Shown here: positions 10,461-22,200 of the stretch, piece after piece | Layout of the letters: every line of letters starts with the position of its first letter | Position numbering within the stretch: the first letter of the stretch is position 1 | NCBI RefSeq assembly: GCF_050947875.1 | Contig: NC_134569.1 | Span: 17,071,631-17,135,630, forward strand | From: Dermacentor variabilis | Lineage: Eukaryota > Arthropoda > Arachnida > Ixodida > Ixodidae | Length of the DNA: 64,000 nucleotides | Direction: 5' to 3' | Notes under the pieces: model-generated | What the model saw: only the letters and a program-made list of their open reading frames with translations | Databases searched by the model: none | Told to the model about the DNA's origin: nothing | Translations under genes and position numbers: made by a program

Positions 10461-10624
10461 AAGACTCCGGACTTCAACTCTGTCATTTGAGACATCTTAT
10501 GCTAATGCGTAAAAGTTGAAGTGTGTTTCACCGAGTGATATGTGATATCCGCGAAGGAGTTCAATAAGTTACAACCGTTACGATGTATCTCTTATGATAT
10601 TAACACCGAGCACGTTTTTATATA

Positions 10625-10850
10625 ATAAATTATGGGGTTTTACGTGCCAAAACCACTTACTGATTATGAGGCACGCCGTAGTGGAGGACTCCGAAAATTT
10701 CTACCACCTGGGGTTCTTTAACGTGCACCGAAATCTAAGTGCATGGGTGATTTCGCCCCCACCGAATGGCGGCCGCCGTGGCCGGGATTCGATCCCTCGA
10801 CCTCGTGCTCAGCAGCCCAACACCATAGCCACTCAGCAACCACGGCGGGT
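10625..10850 (-). mobile_element. tRNA-derived SINE (Ruka-like), minus strand, well preserved
   Basis: Read on the minus strand it starts ACCCGCCGTGGTTGCTGAGT (A-box region). It then has GGGATCGAATCCCGGCCACG (B-box), the body string gcacgttaaagaaccccagg, and ends ttttggcacgtaaaacccca. This is the most complete of about eight copies in the window and can serve as the local reference. Confidence 0.85.
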
Positions 10851-12208
10851 GAGCACGTTTTTGATCATGCTGAACATCCTCTTTTCGGACGTTTTCGGTT
10901 ATTTGTTTTTGTAAACATATTTAGTTATTAATGGGCGCTGTCTAGCTATCACTAATCGCACACATAGCACCAGTGAGTGCGCAAGGGTATTGTTTATGTA
11001 TTCACTTTTCTATCTATGTTCATTTGAGAGCGGAAAACAATCATCACTTATGAATCTATTCACAATGCATATCCGTCAGATTCTTAAGTCGAACGTACAA
11101 GCATAGGAGTCAATATATTTTCTATGCCTTTTCGTCCAAGCTTAATCTTGTTCTTCATACCTTAAGCACACCAGAGGTGTACTAAGGTCTGTTCAATGTG
11201 TTCGCTAATATTCTTATTTATCCTGGTAATTTTTTAACGCTGTTTCCGGTTATAAGATGTAATTATACGTATTTTGGGGCTGTAGGCATTGTTTGTATCG
11301 TGCAGGGCATTACGTCATTTTAATGTATAATATTTCAGCTGCTAACTGTGGGCTAATAGTTTGCAGTGTCTAGCATCGGCACAACTTCTACAACGCTTAC
11401 AAAATATGACATGCCAAACTGCCACCATGTAGTTTTTTTTTTTTCGGGAATAAATGGCGAATTAAAGACGAAAGTAGGAGCCATGCCCTCTTATATTAGT
11501 TCGCTTTCGCTACACAAGAGAACAGAAAATTTTAATGAATTGAGATCGGCCTGGAGAGCGTATCTCTAGCGTTGAGAAATAGAAGGGAAGGGAGTGGAAA
11601 GAGAAAGAGAGGGGAGGGGTGCCACATACACGCCATAGAGCCGCACCGGGTGCCGGGATGCAGTCAAAGGCGACCATGTCGCCAAGCTTTCCTTTTGGAC
11701 TGCTCAACACAATGCCTGTAAATGTGTGGACGAGCATCTGCCAGTAACGCCCGCAAGTGACGCCCCTGGTTCCATCTCACCCGCGAGCGGCACCGCTTGG
11801 GCGAGAAGTTTCTCGAAGTGTGGGCCCGTCCTGTCGGGATTTTTGATGAGTCAGGTGGAAAGCTATCCACTAAGTTATGATGCATGCTCCTAAGGTCGCT
11901 CGACTCGGCCGTGTGTGCTAGTCAATCTACGGGGTTTTGTTTGGCTCAGTAGAACCCAGAGCTGGAACCGGTGGTGGCGCACCCTTGGGTGGTCGCGCTG
12001 CTCCGCGGACGGCTTTGGTGCTCTCCATGGTTGTATGCCTTGGCCTCTTTTGCGCCAAGGCAGTCCGTGGGTCAGTCAGGCTTGTGTCCTGTAAGACCGA
12101 CATGGCTGTTTGTGTGTTGAGTGCAGTAACTCTGTGTTGCTGCACCGCAACAGCCCCCTTGTCTGGGAAGGACCATTGGCCCGAACCAAGGCCCCCCGCC
12201 CAGTCAAC
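10851..12208. other. Unannotated stretch, no gene seen
   Basis: 10851-11560 is AT-rich without features. 11937-12208 is GC-rich and open on the minus strand (a peptide with APPKGAPPPVPALGS-like composition), but I recognise no domain. It directly abuts the target duplication of solo LTR copy 2, so it is host or older repeat DNA, not the LTR's own interior. Confidence 0.35.
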
Positions 12209-12212
12209 CCGG

Positions 12213-12913
12213 TGTAGCGAAGTGACGCAGCCGTGAGATATCAGACGCATCAACTCACCAGGGAGACGGAAGAAGACTGGGGATGAGCTCTGGCAGGGGC
12301 AAGTCCAAATCCGCAGGTACGACGACGAGAGTAGCATTTGAACAACTAGATTTATTCTCTTGGTATTTACCTTAAGTTTAAACTGTACAAAATATCTACA
12401 AGCAAAACGATGTCATACCCGTCGTCGTCGGCCTGCCTGACCGGCCTGGTCTCCCCTGGTGAAGATGCGCCGTCTGCTGCTGTCTACTTGCTCACTCTCA
12501 AAACTACCCCAAACTATTCCTTAAATAAGTTTCCCCAGCATCCAAGGGACCCGCGGACCGGCGGGAGGCGCAGGCTTCTCCACCAATGGGTTACTTCGTT
12601 ACTCCGGCCAATCAGGCAAGCCGACATCATCCAATAAGAGGCAGAGTTCAAGGGGTCAAGAAATGGTCGCGTCAACACTCCGTACACAAAAGCACTCTGA
12701 CCATAACTAATCGGCTTTTGACAGCCGAGCGTGGGAAGACGACGCGACATGTGCAGGTGTGACGTCAGGCGCGGCGGTGGCGGCGGCCGCGCGGCAGCAC
12801 TGTCCGCGGCGCCGTCGAGGTCATTTGTGTACAAAGGTTTGCCCCGCGTCAAGGAGCCCACAAAATTCCCCGAAAGACAGCAAAGAAGGCCGCGGTACAC
12901 TCTCTTCGCGACA
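12213..12913 (-). mobile_element. Solo LTR (Gypsy-like), copy 2, target duplication CCGG
   Basis: This is the reverse complement of copy 1 over about 700 bp: on the minus strand it starts TGTCGCGAAGAGAG and ends CTTCGCTACA. It is flanked by CCGG at 12209-12212 and 12914-12917, a different 4-bp duplication from copy 1. The two are therefore independent insertions, not the two ends of one element. TATA-like and AATAAA signals are kept. Differences from copy 1 are a few percent by eye. Confidence 0.88.
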
Positions 12914-13536
12914 CCGGATTGAGGGGGGGGGGGGGGGACCCGGGGTCAATGTATCGAATGATGCTGGGTTGATGAGTACATGAACGCTCATGGACGCGGC
13001 GCCTTCAAAGGTGCCAGGTCCTCTTCCCATTTGACAACGGTTCCGCGAGCACCGTCCGTCGCGTTGAGTGACCGAGCTCTCCCGCGACGCGCTCGACGAC
13101 TCTGGCGCCGTGCACCGTGCCACACGGGTGATCTATGGTGTCAGCTTCGGTAAGAGTCACGCGTCGCTCGCTAGGTGTCATCGCGATGCTACACGCCATG
13201 AGCACCCTTAACAAGTCAGAGAGCCGAACAAAAGAAACTTCACCACGCCGTTGCTGCCGCGGTTTTTGCAATAGCATTTAGGAAAAGGGATTATCAATTC
13301 AAATATGTACTGATTTCGAATTGTTAAAGCTGGTACGGGAGATTCTTGTTTTTATTTTTGGACTTTCTGGTTGATGAGCACAGACTTAGTCAGATCATGA
13401 GGCCAATATTTCTAGACGTGCTCGTCCCCTTTGAGACGTCCCGGACCCTTTGGGAACACGTTCCATGTTGTGTTGAGACTTTCCGAGAAACTGATGACCC
13501 CGCATATAACTGTAGTTTGCAGAAGCACGAGGAGGC
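12914..13536. other. Stretch upstream of the aquaporin, with a poly-G tract
   Basis: A run of about 15 G lies at 12922-12937. The remainder would hold the promoter and 5' UTR of the aquaporin gene, but no TATA box or initiator stands out. Open frames on both strands here are unrelated to a recognised protein. Confidence 0.3.
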
Positions 13537-13741
13537 ATGGACGAGCCGGAGGAGGTGGTGCAGGCAGCAGCGGCTTCGTCGTACCTGGACGAACTCGTTC
13601 CGTACTTGGTGCTGCTGGGGAACACGCTGCTTTTCGCCGTCGTTCGCCGGCTGGCGGCCAGGCTGTCTCCGCTCAAGTGGCGCCTGGCGATCTCCGAGAC
13701 CATCGGCACATGGGAGCTGTGCAGCGACGTCGCGGAACTAG
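13537..13741 (+). CDS. Aquaporin exon 1 (start codon)
   Basis: ATG at 13537 is preceded by ggaggc, an acceptable animal initiation context. The exon gives 68 codons plus one base: an acidic N-terminus, a hydrophobic segment (YLVLLGNTLLFAVV) and the start of a second (ISETIGTWELCSDVAELG). The donor is CTAG|GTTTCG at 13742. Confidence 0.8.
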
Positions 13742-16176
13742 GTTTCGTCGCTTTCGTGTGCACATATAGGACGCAATCTCCGAGAATGTCAGGGAAGCTC
13801 ATAAGAATGCTAAGCGCAAGGTAGCAATGGTATAGATGTGTCATAAATTAAGAGACTCATTTTTTATAATTTACCGAACGCCGGATATCTTTCTATTCAT
13901 CGTGGATGTATTTATGCACAAAATACACGCATTTATGTCATTCCTGCAAATATGTAAACGACCCGTTTCAGTCGGTAGTGTGGTTGCACTAAACCGATCA
14001 CACACCAGGTCGTGCTTTCGCCGAAGAGTATACCTATCAGTGGCGTAGTCACGGGGGGGGGGGGGGGGGGGTGGCTCACACCAAGCACGCGTCCCTTCCG
14101 TCGCCCCCCCCCCCCAAAAAAAAAAGATCTGTTAGTATGTTCCTCTGTTTTTTTTTTTTTTAACAACATGGTTAACGGTGTATATTGGACACGCGGTATA
14201 GTGTCGGCTGAAGTGTGGGAAATATTATTAGCGACTCCTTTCACAAAGCAGCTATTGAGTTCACGGTAAATAAGAACTTTCTATCGCTAGTCGCGCTTCA
14301 CCGACGCTCTTGCGAGCGGTAGAGTACGAGATCTTTACAATGAAGTGACCTATAACGAAGTATTTTGGAGGCCCCAAGCGGTTCGTAATACATGCACTAG
14401 ACTGTATAGTAATGAAGTCTATAAACACGTCACGTCATTACTGTACACACTACGCATATACCCACGTGTGCAGAGGCCGCAGTGGAGTTGCCGAGCCTAA
14501 CCGGCGTGCTGTAGAAAGAAAGTGCGTAATCGTGACGATCCAGATCAGCGCCTTACATCGAACGCGCTCTGAACACAACCATGCAAAAGTGCCACGAGTA
14601 ACGAAGGTCGCCCGTTCCGGCGTTGTTGCACGAAGAAGGGTAGTGTTCGCATAGAGGGCATAAAAAGGGTGCGCTCCGCATGCAGGCATCGTGTACGAGC
14701 GCCACGGCGTGTGGGTGTACGCGCTGGCTCTGCTCGCGTGCTGCGTGTGGTGGTGCCGGGCGTTCGGTGACGCCGAGGCGTGCCCGTGCGGCCCCGTCGA
14801 GGACATGCTGTTCGCCATCGGACCCGGAGACTACCGCGCCCGGTTATTGGGCCAAGCACTGGGTGGACTGCTCACCGCTCAGTGAGTCTCCATGCCTGTC
14901 CGTACGACGCCGACCACGCGGCGCCCAGGCACATCAAACGCCAAAAAGCACACTATTCGAAAAGGAATCATCATTCCTAACAAACTTCTTTATCGAATTA
15001 AAGTACAAAAGAATTCAAACCAAAATTTATTTTCATTTTAAAATATGTAATAAGTCCAGCGGGCTGGAACCAATATACAGCGAAGTTTCATGTGAATGCA
15101 CAAAGAGTCGAAACACGAGTGCAGGCACAAGCGCAGACACACACGAATTATGCCGAGCCTTTTGTTAAGCGCAGTTGCCGACTACTAGCGAATACGATGG
15201 CCGCCTTGAACGCATCAGGGTTTCAGAGGCAGCATGCGCATACGTACCGTAGCGTAATTCGAATACATTCAATTCAAAAGAACCGTTTACTCACTACACT
15301 GCAGCCGCCGATGAGCGAAGGCGAGCATTTCTTTTTCTTTACCGCGTGGCTGACGCTGCCACGCATGCGCGGAGGCGAGCGGCATCTGGTGGCACTAAAA
15401 GGAACCCAGCGGCGCGCGTGCTCCACTTTGATTGGTTGGTCTGTTCGACAAGGGCGGAGCTAGGCCGCAGCTCCCACAGTCACGAAACCTGGCGAGGTTC
15501 TCAAATAAAAGCTTTGCCTTTAAAACCCGACGTTTCGGAGCCCGACCGGCCCTTCTTCTGGGGTGGGATGGCGTGAGGCGTAGCAGTGCTTATTTGTGTT
15601 TTTTAACGCTTTGACAGGCGCACGGAGAGTTTTCGCAGTCCTTGAGAGTAAACAGCAGGAAGTGTTCCTGACGAACGTTTGACGTTTATTTGTTCTTTAA
15701 TTCCATTGTTCCCAACCAGGCAGATATCTGACGAATGTTTAACTTTTTACATATTAACTGCAACAAATTAAATATCACCAGTAAAATTTTCATTCGACTT
15801 AAAAACAAAAAAGGTTTGTTATAATTACTGTCGACGCTATATTTGATATTACATATATATTTGATAATCGTATCGACTGCTACGCGTAATTTTTTATAAA
15901 GTAGCGAACTGACATAACCTTTTTCATAACTGAGCCATTCCACCGTCACAAATGTCCCGATTGTTGTGCGACTGTTGTTTCGAGAAATTCAGAAAATACG
16001 ATTTATGAGTATCCACCGGGCTTGTGTCTTTAAACAGGTACATAACGTTCATCTGGTCCTGGCATCTGATTCCTGAGCACAAGACCATGGCGACAACGGA
16101 ATGCCAGACCTCGCTCATGGTAGTATACGCATGCGCACAATACAGAAACACAATCTAACCAGCTTTCCGAACCCCA

Positions 16177-16254
<78 letters not shown>

Positions 16255-19200
16255 CCACTGAAGTTACGGCCTAATATGAGTAATTACAAGACTTCATAAT
16301 AAGACAGAGTTCAATTTAATAGCTTGATTCCCCTCGCACCACCAAGAGACTCGCGTCTCTCGGATGAACCACACGACAAGCGGACTCAGTGAAACACATT
16401 AGGAAGATATATGCGTGTTGCGCGTATTAAAGGGTCCCTCACCAGCTCTGGCCATTTTGAGCTGACAAGCGCGGTGCACACAATGCACGCTAACGATCGT
16501 ATCTGCCGAATATTACTTCGCTATGCACCGCGGAAAGATCTGCAATTTCGAACGCCGTTTGCCCTTCTCCTCGCGTCCGCCGTGCTCCAAGCCGGAGGGT
16601 GACGTACACGTGCTAGTGCGTCTACGTACACGCGTTTGTGCTGTGACGTCCCTCGTAGTGACACGTGACCTTTAGAATTATTCAAGGTAACATTTGTTAT
16701 TTGTGCAATCTGTCAAAGTTTAGAAAAATAACAAAACTCACAAACCGGATGCCTGCGTGTTTTTGGTTTACTTCACACCGCAGCAAGAGAGATGTACTTC
16801 CGTTTCGTCTGCTTGTTCTCACGTCGTGCAGTCACGCGCGCAGACACCGAAACTATGTCATTTTTTTCTACCACGTTCCAGCGAGCGATCATGCTCTGTC
16901 ATCCGCTTGTGTGTGCCTCAGTATACGTGTGTCACTAACTTAAACCGCTAGTCAGAAAGCTTTACTAGTCAGGTGACCTCGTGCACAGCGTGCAAAATCG
17001 TGCGCTGCGCGAAACAGCCATAACAGCTCGCGCGCGACGCCGTCAGCGGAAGTGCGCGCGCCGCAAAACAGACGAGGAAAAGAAGATGAAGGAGCGGCCC
17101 GTGACGTATGCGTCACGCGATTCTCGAAGTCCGGCATGGGAGAACGCAGGGAAGGTATTTCGCTTGCGGAGGCCAGACGGGGCAAGTGGAGAGAGTGTAT
17201 CGCTTGGCAGTGGAGCTCGCCTCCTGAAACCATGGGTTCGCGGCACTAAAATATTTCTATCTCTGCTACTAATGAACCAATTTGAAAAAATTCTTGCGGC
17301 AGAACGCTTCTTAGAGGACTGGTAACAACTTCCAGAGTATAACCGAAGTTTACTATGGCGGCCTGGTGAAAAGTCTTTTAAGTCGCTCAAATACACTTCA
17401 ATGACAAAAAAAAAAGCATGTAACGCCTTTTTAAAGTTTTAATAGAAACACATACATTCAAGAAATATTTTTTTCATGAAAGGTAACTTGAGACGATAAG
17501 AGATAACACACAAAATGTCACTATAACAATTTCTGAACATAATTAATCACCATAATTATTAGCAATGCAAGACAATGCGACTCCATAACGCAATACTTTA
17601 ATTACTTGTCAAAGCATGCCTTATGCCAGTGGTTTGATTTCTCTCCCGACGGCGGAATAAAAGATTGTAGGGCAATAAGTTATCAGGCGCACAAATGAAC
17701 AACCACATTAAAAAACAAAGCAATAATAAGAGACAGCGATATCTCAAAAGCGCGAAAGGACACGAGAGAAAGTAAGAACAGCATGCATTGCGTTATTGAG
17801 CAGCTAATAAAGCATATGACGAATAAAAATTAATAAGGAAACTGCATAGCATAGACTAGGGAGTTTTCCAAATAGCACAACCAAGCATCTTTGTATACCC
17901 AAAATGCCTCACCATGCTTGCGCTCTTATGTACCCCATTTTCGTTCCTTCGTATAGCTTTTTGCATTGTTTTCTAAGCCAGGTGGTTTGCTTGAAGCTTG
18001 CCTCACTTCCCTGAAGCTTGCCTCACTGTCTTCTCGCGTCGTATTAGCACCTGATAACTTTTGCCAACCGAATACTTCATGCGCGTCTTGCTGTAGAAGC
18101 AGCACTCTAACTGGCGTCCTGTTACAGAAGACGTCAGAGCTACGCGATAGCTCTCCACTTCTTTATTTTATCAAGTCTTATCGCCACGGAACGTTCATGA
18201 AGGCACACCCCTCCAATAGAACGAAAGTGAACAACCTTCCGAATCATTCAGTTAAGCGCGCGTTTTTTCCTAGTTTGTATACTGACTGCACTTGGCTGTC
18301 CCTGCGCCTGAGGAGTACTAGAAACGCGGGTGGCGCGCTTTATTTTGGAGGTAATCTGAGCCGGGCTCAAGCTTGCAATCCGAGATTCCTGGTCCCTTCG
18401 CGCCTAGTGTAATGTATCCGCTGGTGATTATACGGTGATTATACGCTTCCTTCTCAGCGTCAGGCGGGTTCTGGCAAAGTACCGATAAGCGACGTGCCCA
18501 GTGTTGGCTTTGTCGTTGGTGCTCGTGTTGTGCCTGTAGGCGGTGCATGTTGCGACGGCCGCGGTAGAAGCGAGCTGCACGCATGTTTTCTATTTCTCGT
18601 CGTCGCCGTGATGGCCCATATAAAGTCCAAGACATATGAAGGATCTACCCATACATCGTGGGCGCGAGAAAAAAAACACGTAACAGTGAGGCGAAAAGGA
18701 TGGCGGCTTGATGAGCATTATATTCCCACGCACTCAATGTTCGGGTTATTGGGGGTCACGTGATCAAGCGCGCACTTAGGAAGGAAAGCGCCTCTTCTCC
18801 TCCAACCATGCCGTAGCTACGAATGACTGTGCGTCCCTGACGCTTACGAAGCCCGCGAGCCGTATCTAATTGTTGGTAATCATTGGTGGGTGCAATGATA
18901 AAGGGCGAGCAGGGATGGCTGCTAACCTCATGCGCGCTGTATTCCTTCCCGGGCTGTATTGCCGCGTCCCTAAGGTTGCAGATAGCCTAGCCTCAGAGGT
19001 AATTGGAGATCGCTTACTCAGGCCGTCCGGTAGTGGACATAAAGAATAGGCATGTGATGATGATGCATTTATGTGTGGAGTCGCAGTGAATCGTGCAGCT
19101 GTACGAATTATTCGCGATCTTCGTAACCCCAGCGTTGTAACAGCGAGGGCTCGTGGTAATCCAGTCAGATATTTACAGGTTTAAATGGTCCATGCAATTA

Positions 19201-22200
19201 CACTATGGTTGTTATTTCAATTAGTAAGGGAATGTTTACTGCAATTTATATGGCCCATATAACTAACGTATAGACTCGTGCAAGGGCCGCACTTTTGGCG
19301 TGATTTTGACAAGCATTACATGGGACCGAGCCATTTGACCAAATTTTTTCAAATCTGGCGTAATACTCCGCGATCGCTTCCTCTCGCCATCTAGTAGCGA
19401 CGCGCGAAAGCACGCTGCGCGCGAAATTTCACCGTTGAGCGCAATCGGAATCAGTGCACCGAACGAAATTGCTTCTGGGTTGGATCTTTTCTTTAATGCT
19501 GGGTGTCAAACTGGGGGTGGCGGCCCTTACATAGGTGCGGCCCTTTCACATATTTAAACGGTAAGAATTTTCCATCGAGTAATTGTTTTATACTTCGCTA
19601 TCACAATGCTGCCCCTTTCCGGCGAAACTGCAGCCTTTATATATATTTTTTTTTCACTGTGAGTTCGAGTAAAAGCGCTGCTGCGCATGACTGCTATTGG
19701 TTCTGGTTTCGAGTGAACCCAGCTTGGCCTCATTTCGGTTACTGAGTGAATTTTATGTGCGTGCGTGTGTAACGCACACGCACACGTGTGGTAACGCACT
19801 CCCTCACCAGAGCAGGATTGGCCACCCTGGTGCAGTACTTGCCTATATGAATACAACAATCAAACCCCGGCCCCTCAGTCCCCAGCAGCTGCGAAGCAAC
19901 TTACCACGGCGGCGGTCAGACCTGCGACGCAGCAGAGGGTGCCAAGAATCCCTGGTTCCGAACAGGCCGCCATTGGAATCTGAACCTGGCAACGTTTAAC
20001 GCTAGAACGTTATCTGTGAGGCGAGCCTAGCAGTGCTATTGGAGCAATTAGAGGGCAGTAAAAGGTATAATAGGGCTCAGTGAAGTCAGGAGGACAAAAG
20101 AAGCATATACAGTGCTAAAAAGCGGGCACGTCCTGTGCTACCGGGGCTTAACGGAGAGACGAGAACTAGGAGTCGGATTCCTGAGTAATAAGGATATAGC
20201 TGGTAACATACAGGAATTCTATAGCATTAACGAGAGTGTGGCAGGTCTTGTTGTGAAACTTAATAAGAGGTACTAATTGAAGGCCGTACACGTCTACGCC
20301 CCTACATCCAGTCATGATGACCAGGAACTCGAACGCTTCTATGAAGAGGTGGAATCGGCGATGGGTAAAGTCAAAACAAAATACACTATACTGATGGGCG
20401 ACTTCAATGCCAGGGTAGGAGAGAAGCAGGCTGGAGACAAGTCAGTGGGGAAATATGGCATAGGGTCTAGGAATACCAGGGTAGAGTTATTAGTAGAGTT
20501 TGCAGAACAGAATAAGATGCGGATAATGAATACCTTCTTCCGCAAGCGGGATGTCCGTAAGTGGACGTGGAGGAGCCCGATTGGCAAGACTAGAAATGAA
20601 ACAGACTTCATACTCTGCGCTAACCCTGGCATCATACAAGATGTGGACGTGCTCAGCAAGGTGCGCTGCAGTGACCATAGGATGGTAAGAAATCGAATTA
20701 GCCTAGACTTGAGGAGGCAACGGAAGAAACTGGTACATAAGAAGCCGATCAATGAGTTAGAGGTAAGAGAGAAAATAGAGGAATTCCGGATCAAGGTACA
20801 GAACAGGTATTCGGCTATAACTCAGGAAAACGTCCTCAGTGTTGAAGATATGAACGACAATCTTATGGGCATCATTAAGGAGTGTGCAATAGAAGTCGGT
20901 GGTAACTCCGTTAGACAGGATGCCAGTAAGCTATCGCAGGAGACGAAAGATCTGATCAAGAAAAGCCAATGTATGAAAGCCTGTAACCCTACAGCTAGAA
21001 TATAGCTGCAGAACTTTCGAAGTTAATCAACAAGCGTAAGACAGCTGACATAAGGAAGCATAATACGGATAGAATTGAACATGCTCTCAGGAACGAAGGA
21101 AGGCTAAAATCTGTGAAGAAGAAACTAGGAATCGGCAAGTATCAGATGTATGTGTTAAGAGACAAAGCCGGCAATATCATTACTAATATGGATGAGATAG
21201 TTCAAGTGGCTGAAGAGTTCTATAGAGATTCCTACAGTACCAGTGGCACCCACGACGATAATGGAAGAGAGAATAGTCTAGAGGAATTTGAAATCCCACA
21301 AGTAACGCCGGAAGAAGTAAAGAAAGCCTTGGGAGCTATGCAAAGGGGGAAGGCAGCTGGGGACGATCAGGTAACAGCAGATTTGTTAAAGGATTGTGGG
21401 TAGATTGTTCTAGAAAAACTGGCCACCCTTATACGCAATGCCTCATGACCTGGAGCGTACCGGAATCCCGGAAGAACGCTAACATAATCCTAATCCATAA
21501 GAAAGGAGACACCAAAGACTTGAAAAATTATAGACCGATCAGCTTACTGTCCGTTGCCTACAAAGTATTTACTAAGGTAATTGCAAATAGAATCAGGAAC
21601 ACCTTAGACTTCCGTCAACCAAAGGACCAGGCAGGATTCCGTAAAGGCTACTCAACAATAGATCATATTCACACTATCAATCAGGTGATAGAGAAACGTG
21701 CGGAATATAACCAACCCTTATATATAGCTTTCATTGATTACGAGAAAGCGTTTGATTCTGTCGAAATCTCAGCAGTCATGGAGGCATTGCGGAATCAGGG
21801 TGTAGACGAGCCGTAGGTAAAAATACTGAAAGATATATATAGCGGCTTCAGAGCCACCGTAGTCCGGCCTCCACGAAGAAAGCAACAAAATCCCAATAAA
21901 GAAAGGCGTCAGACAGGGAGATACGATCTCTCCAATGGTATTCACAGCGTGTTTACAGTAGGTATTTAGAGGCCTGGATTGGGAAGAATTGTGGATAAGA
22001 GTTAATGGAGAATACCTTAGTAACCTGCGATTCAGTGATGATATTGCCTTGCTTACTAACTCAGGGGACCAATTGCAATGCATGCTCACTGACCTGGAGA
22101 GGCAAAGTAGAAGGGTGGGTCTAAAAATTAATCTGCAGAGAACTAAAGTAATGTTTAACAGTCTCGGAAGAGAACAGCAATTTACAATAGGCAGCGAGGC

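Noticed and set aside
11927..12337. Minus-strand open frame near solo LTR copy 2
   Set aside because: It runs from the LTR into flanking DNA across the CCGG target-site duplication, so it cannot be one native gene.
12213..12913. Idea that the two LTRs bound one complete retrotransposon with 7305-8014
   Set aside because: They are in opposite orientation and carry different target duplications (ATGT vs CCGG); the DNA between them has SINEs and no gag-pol.
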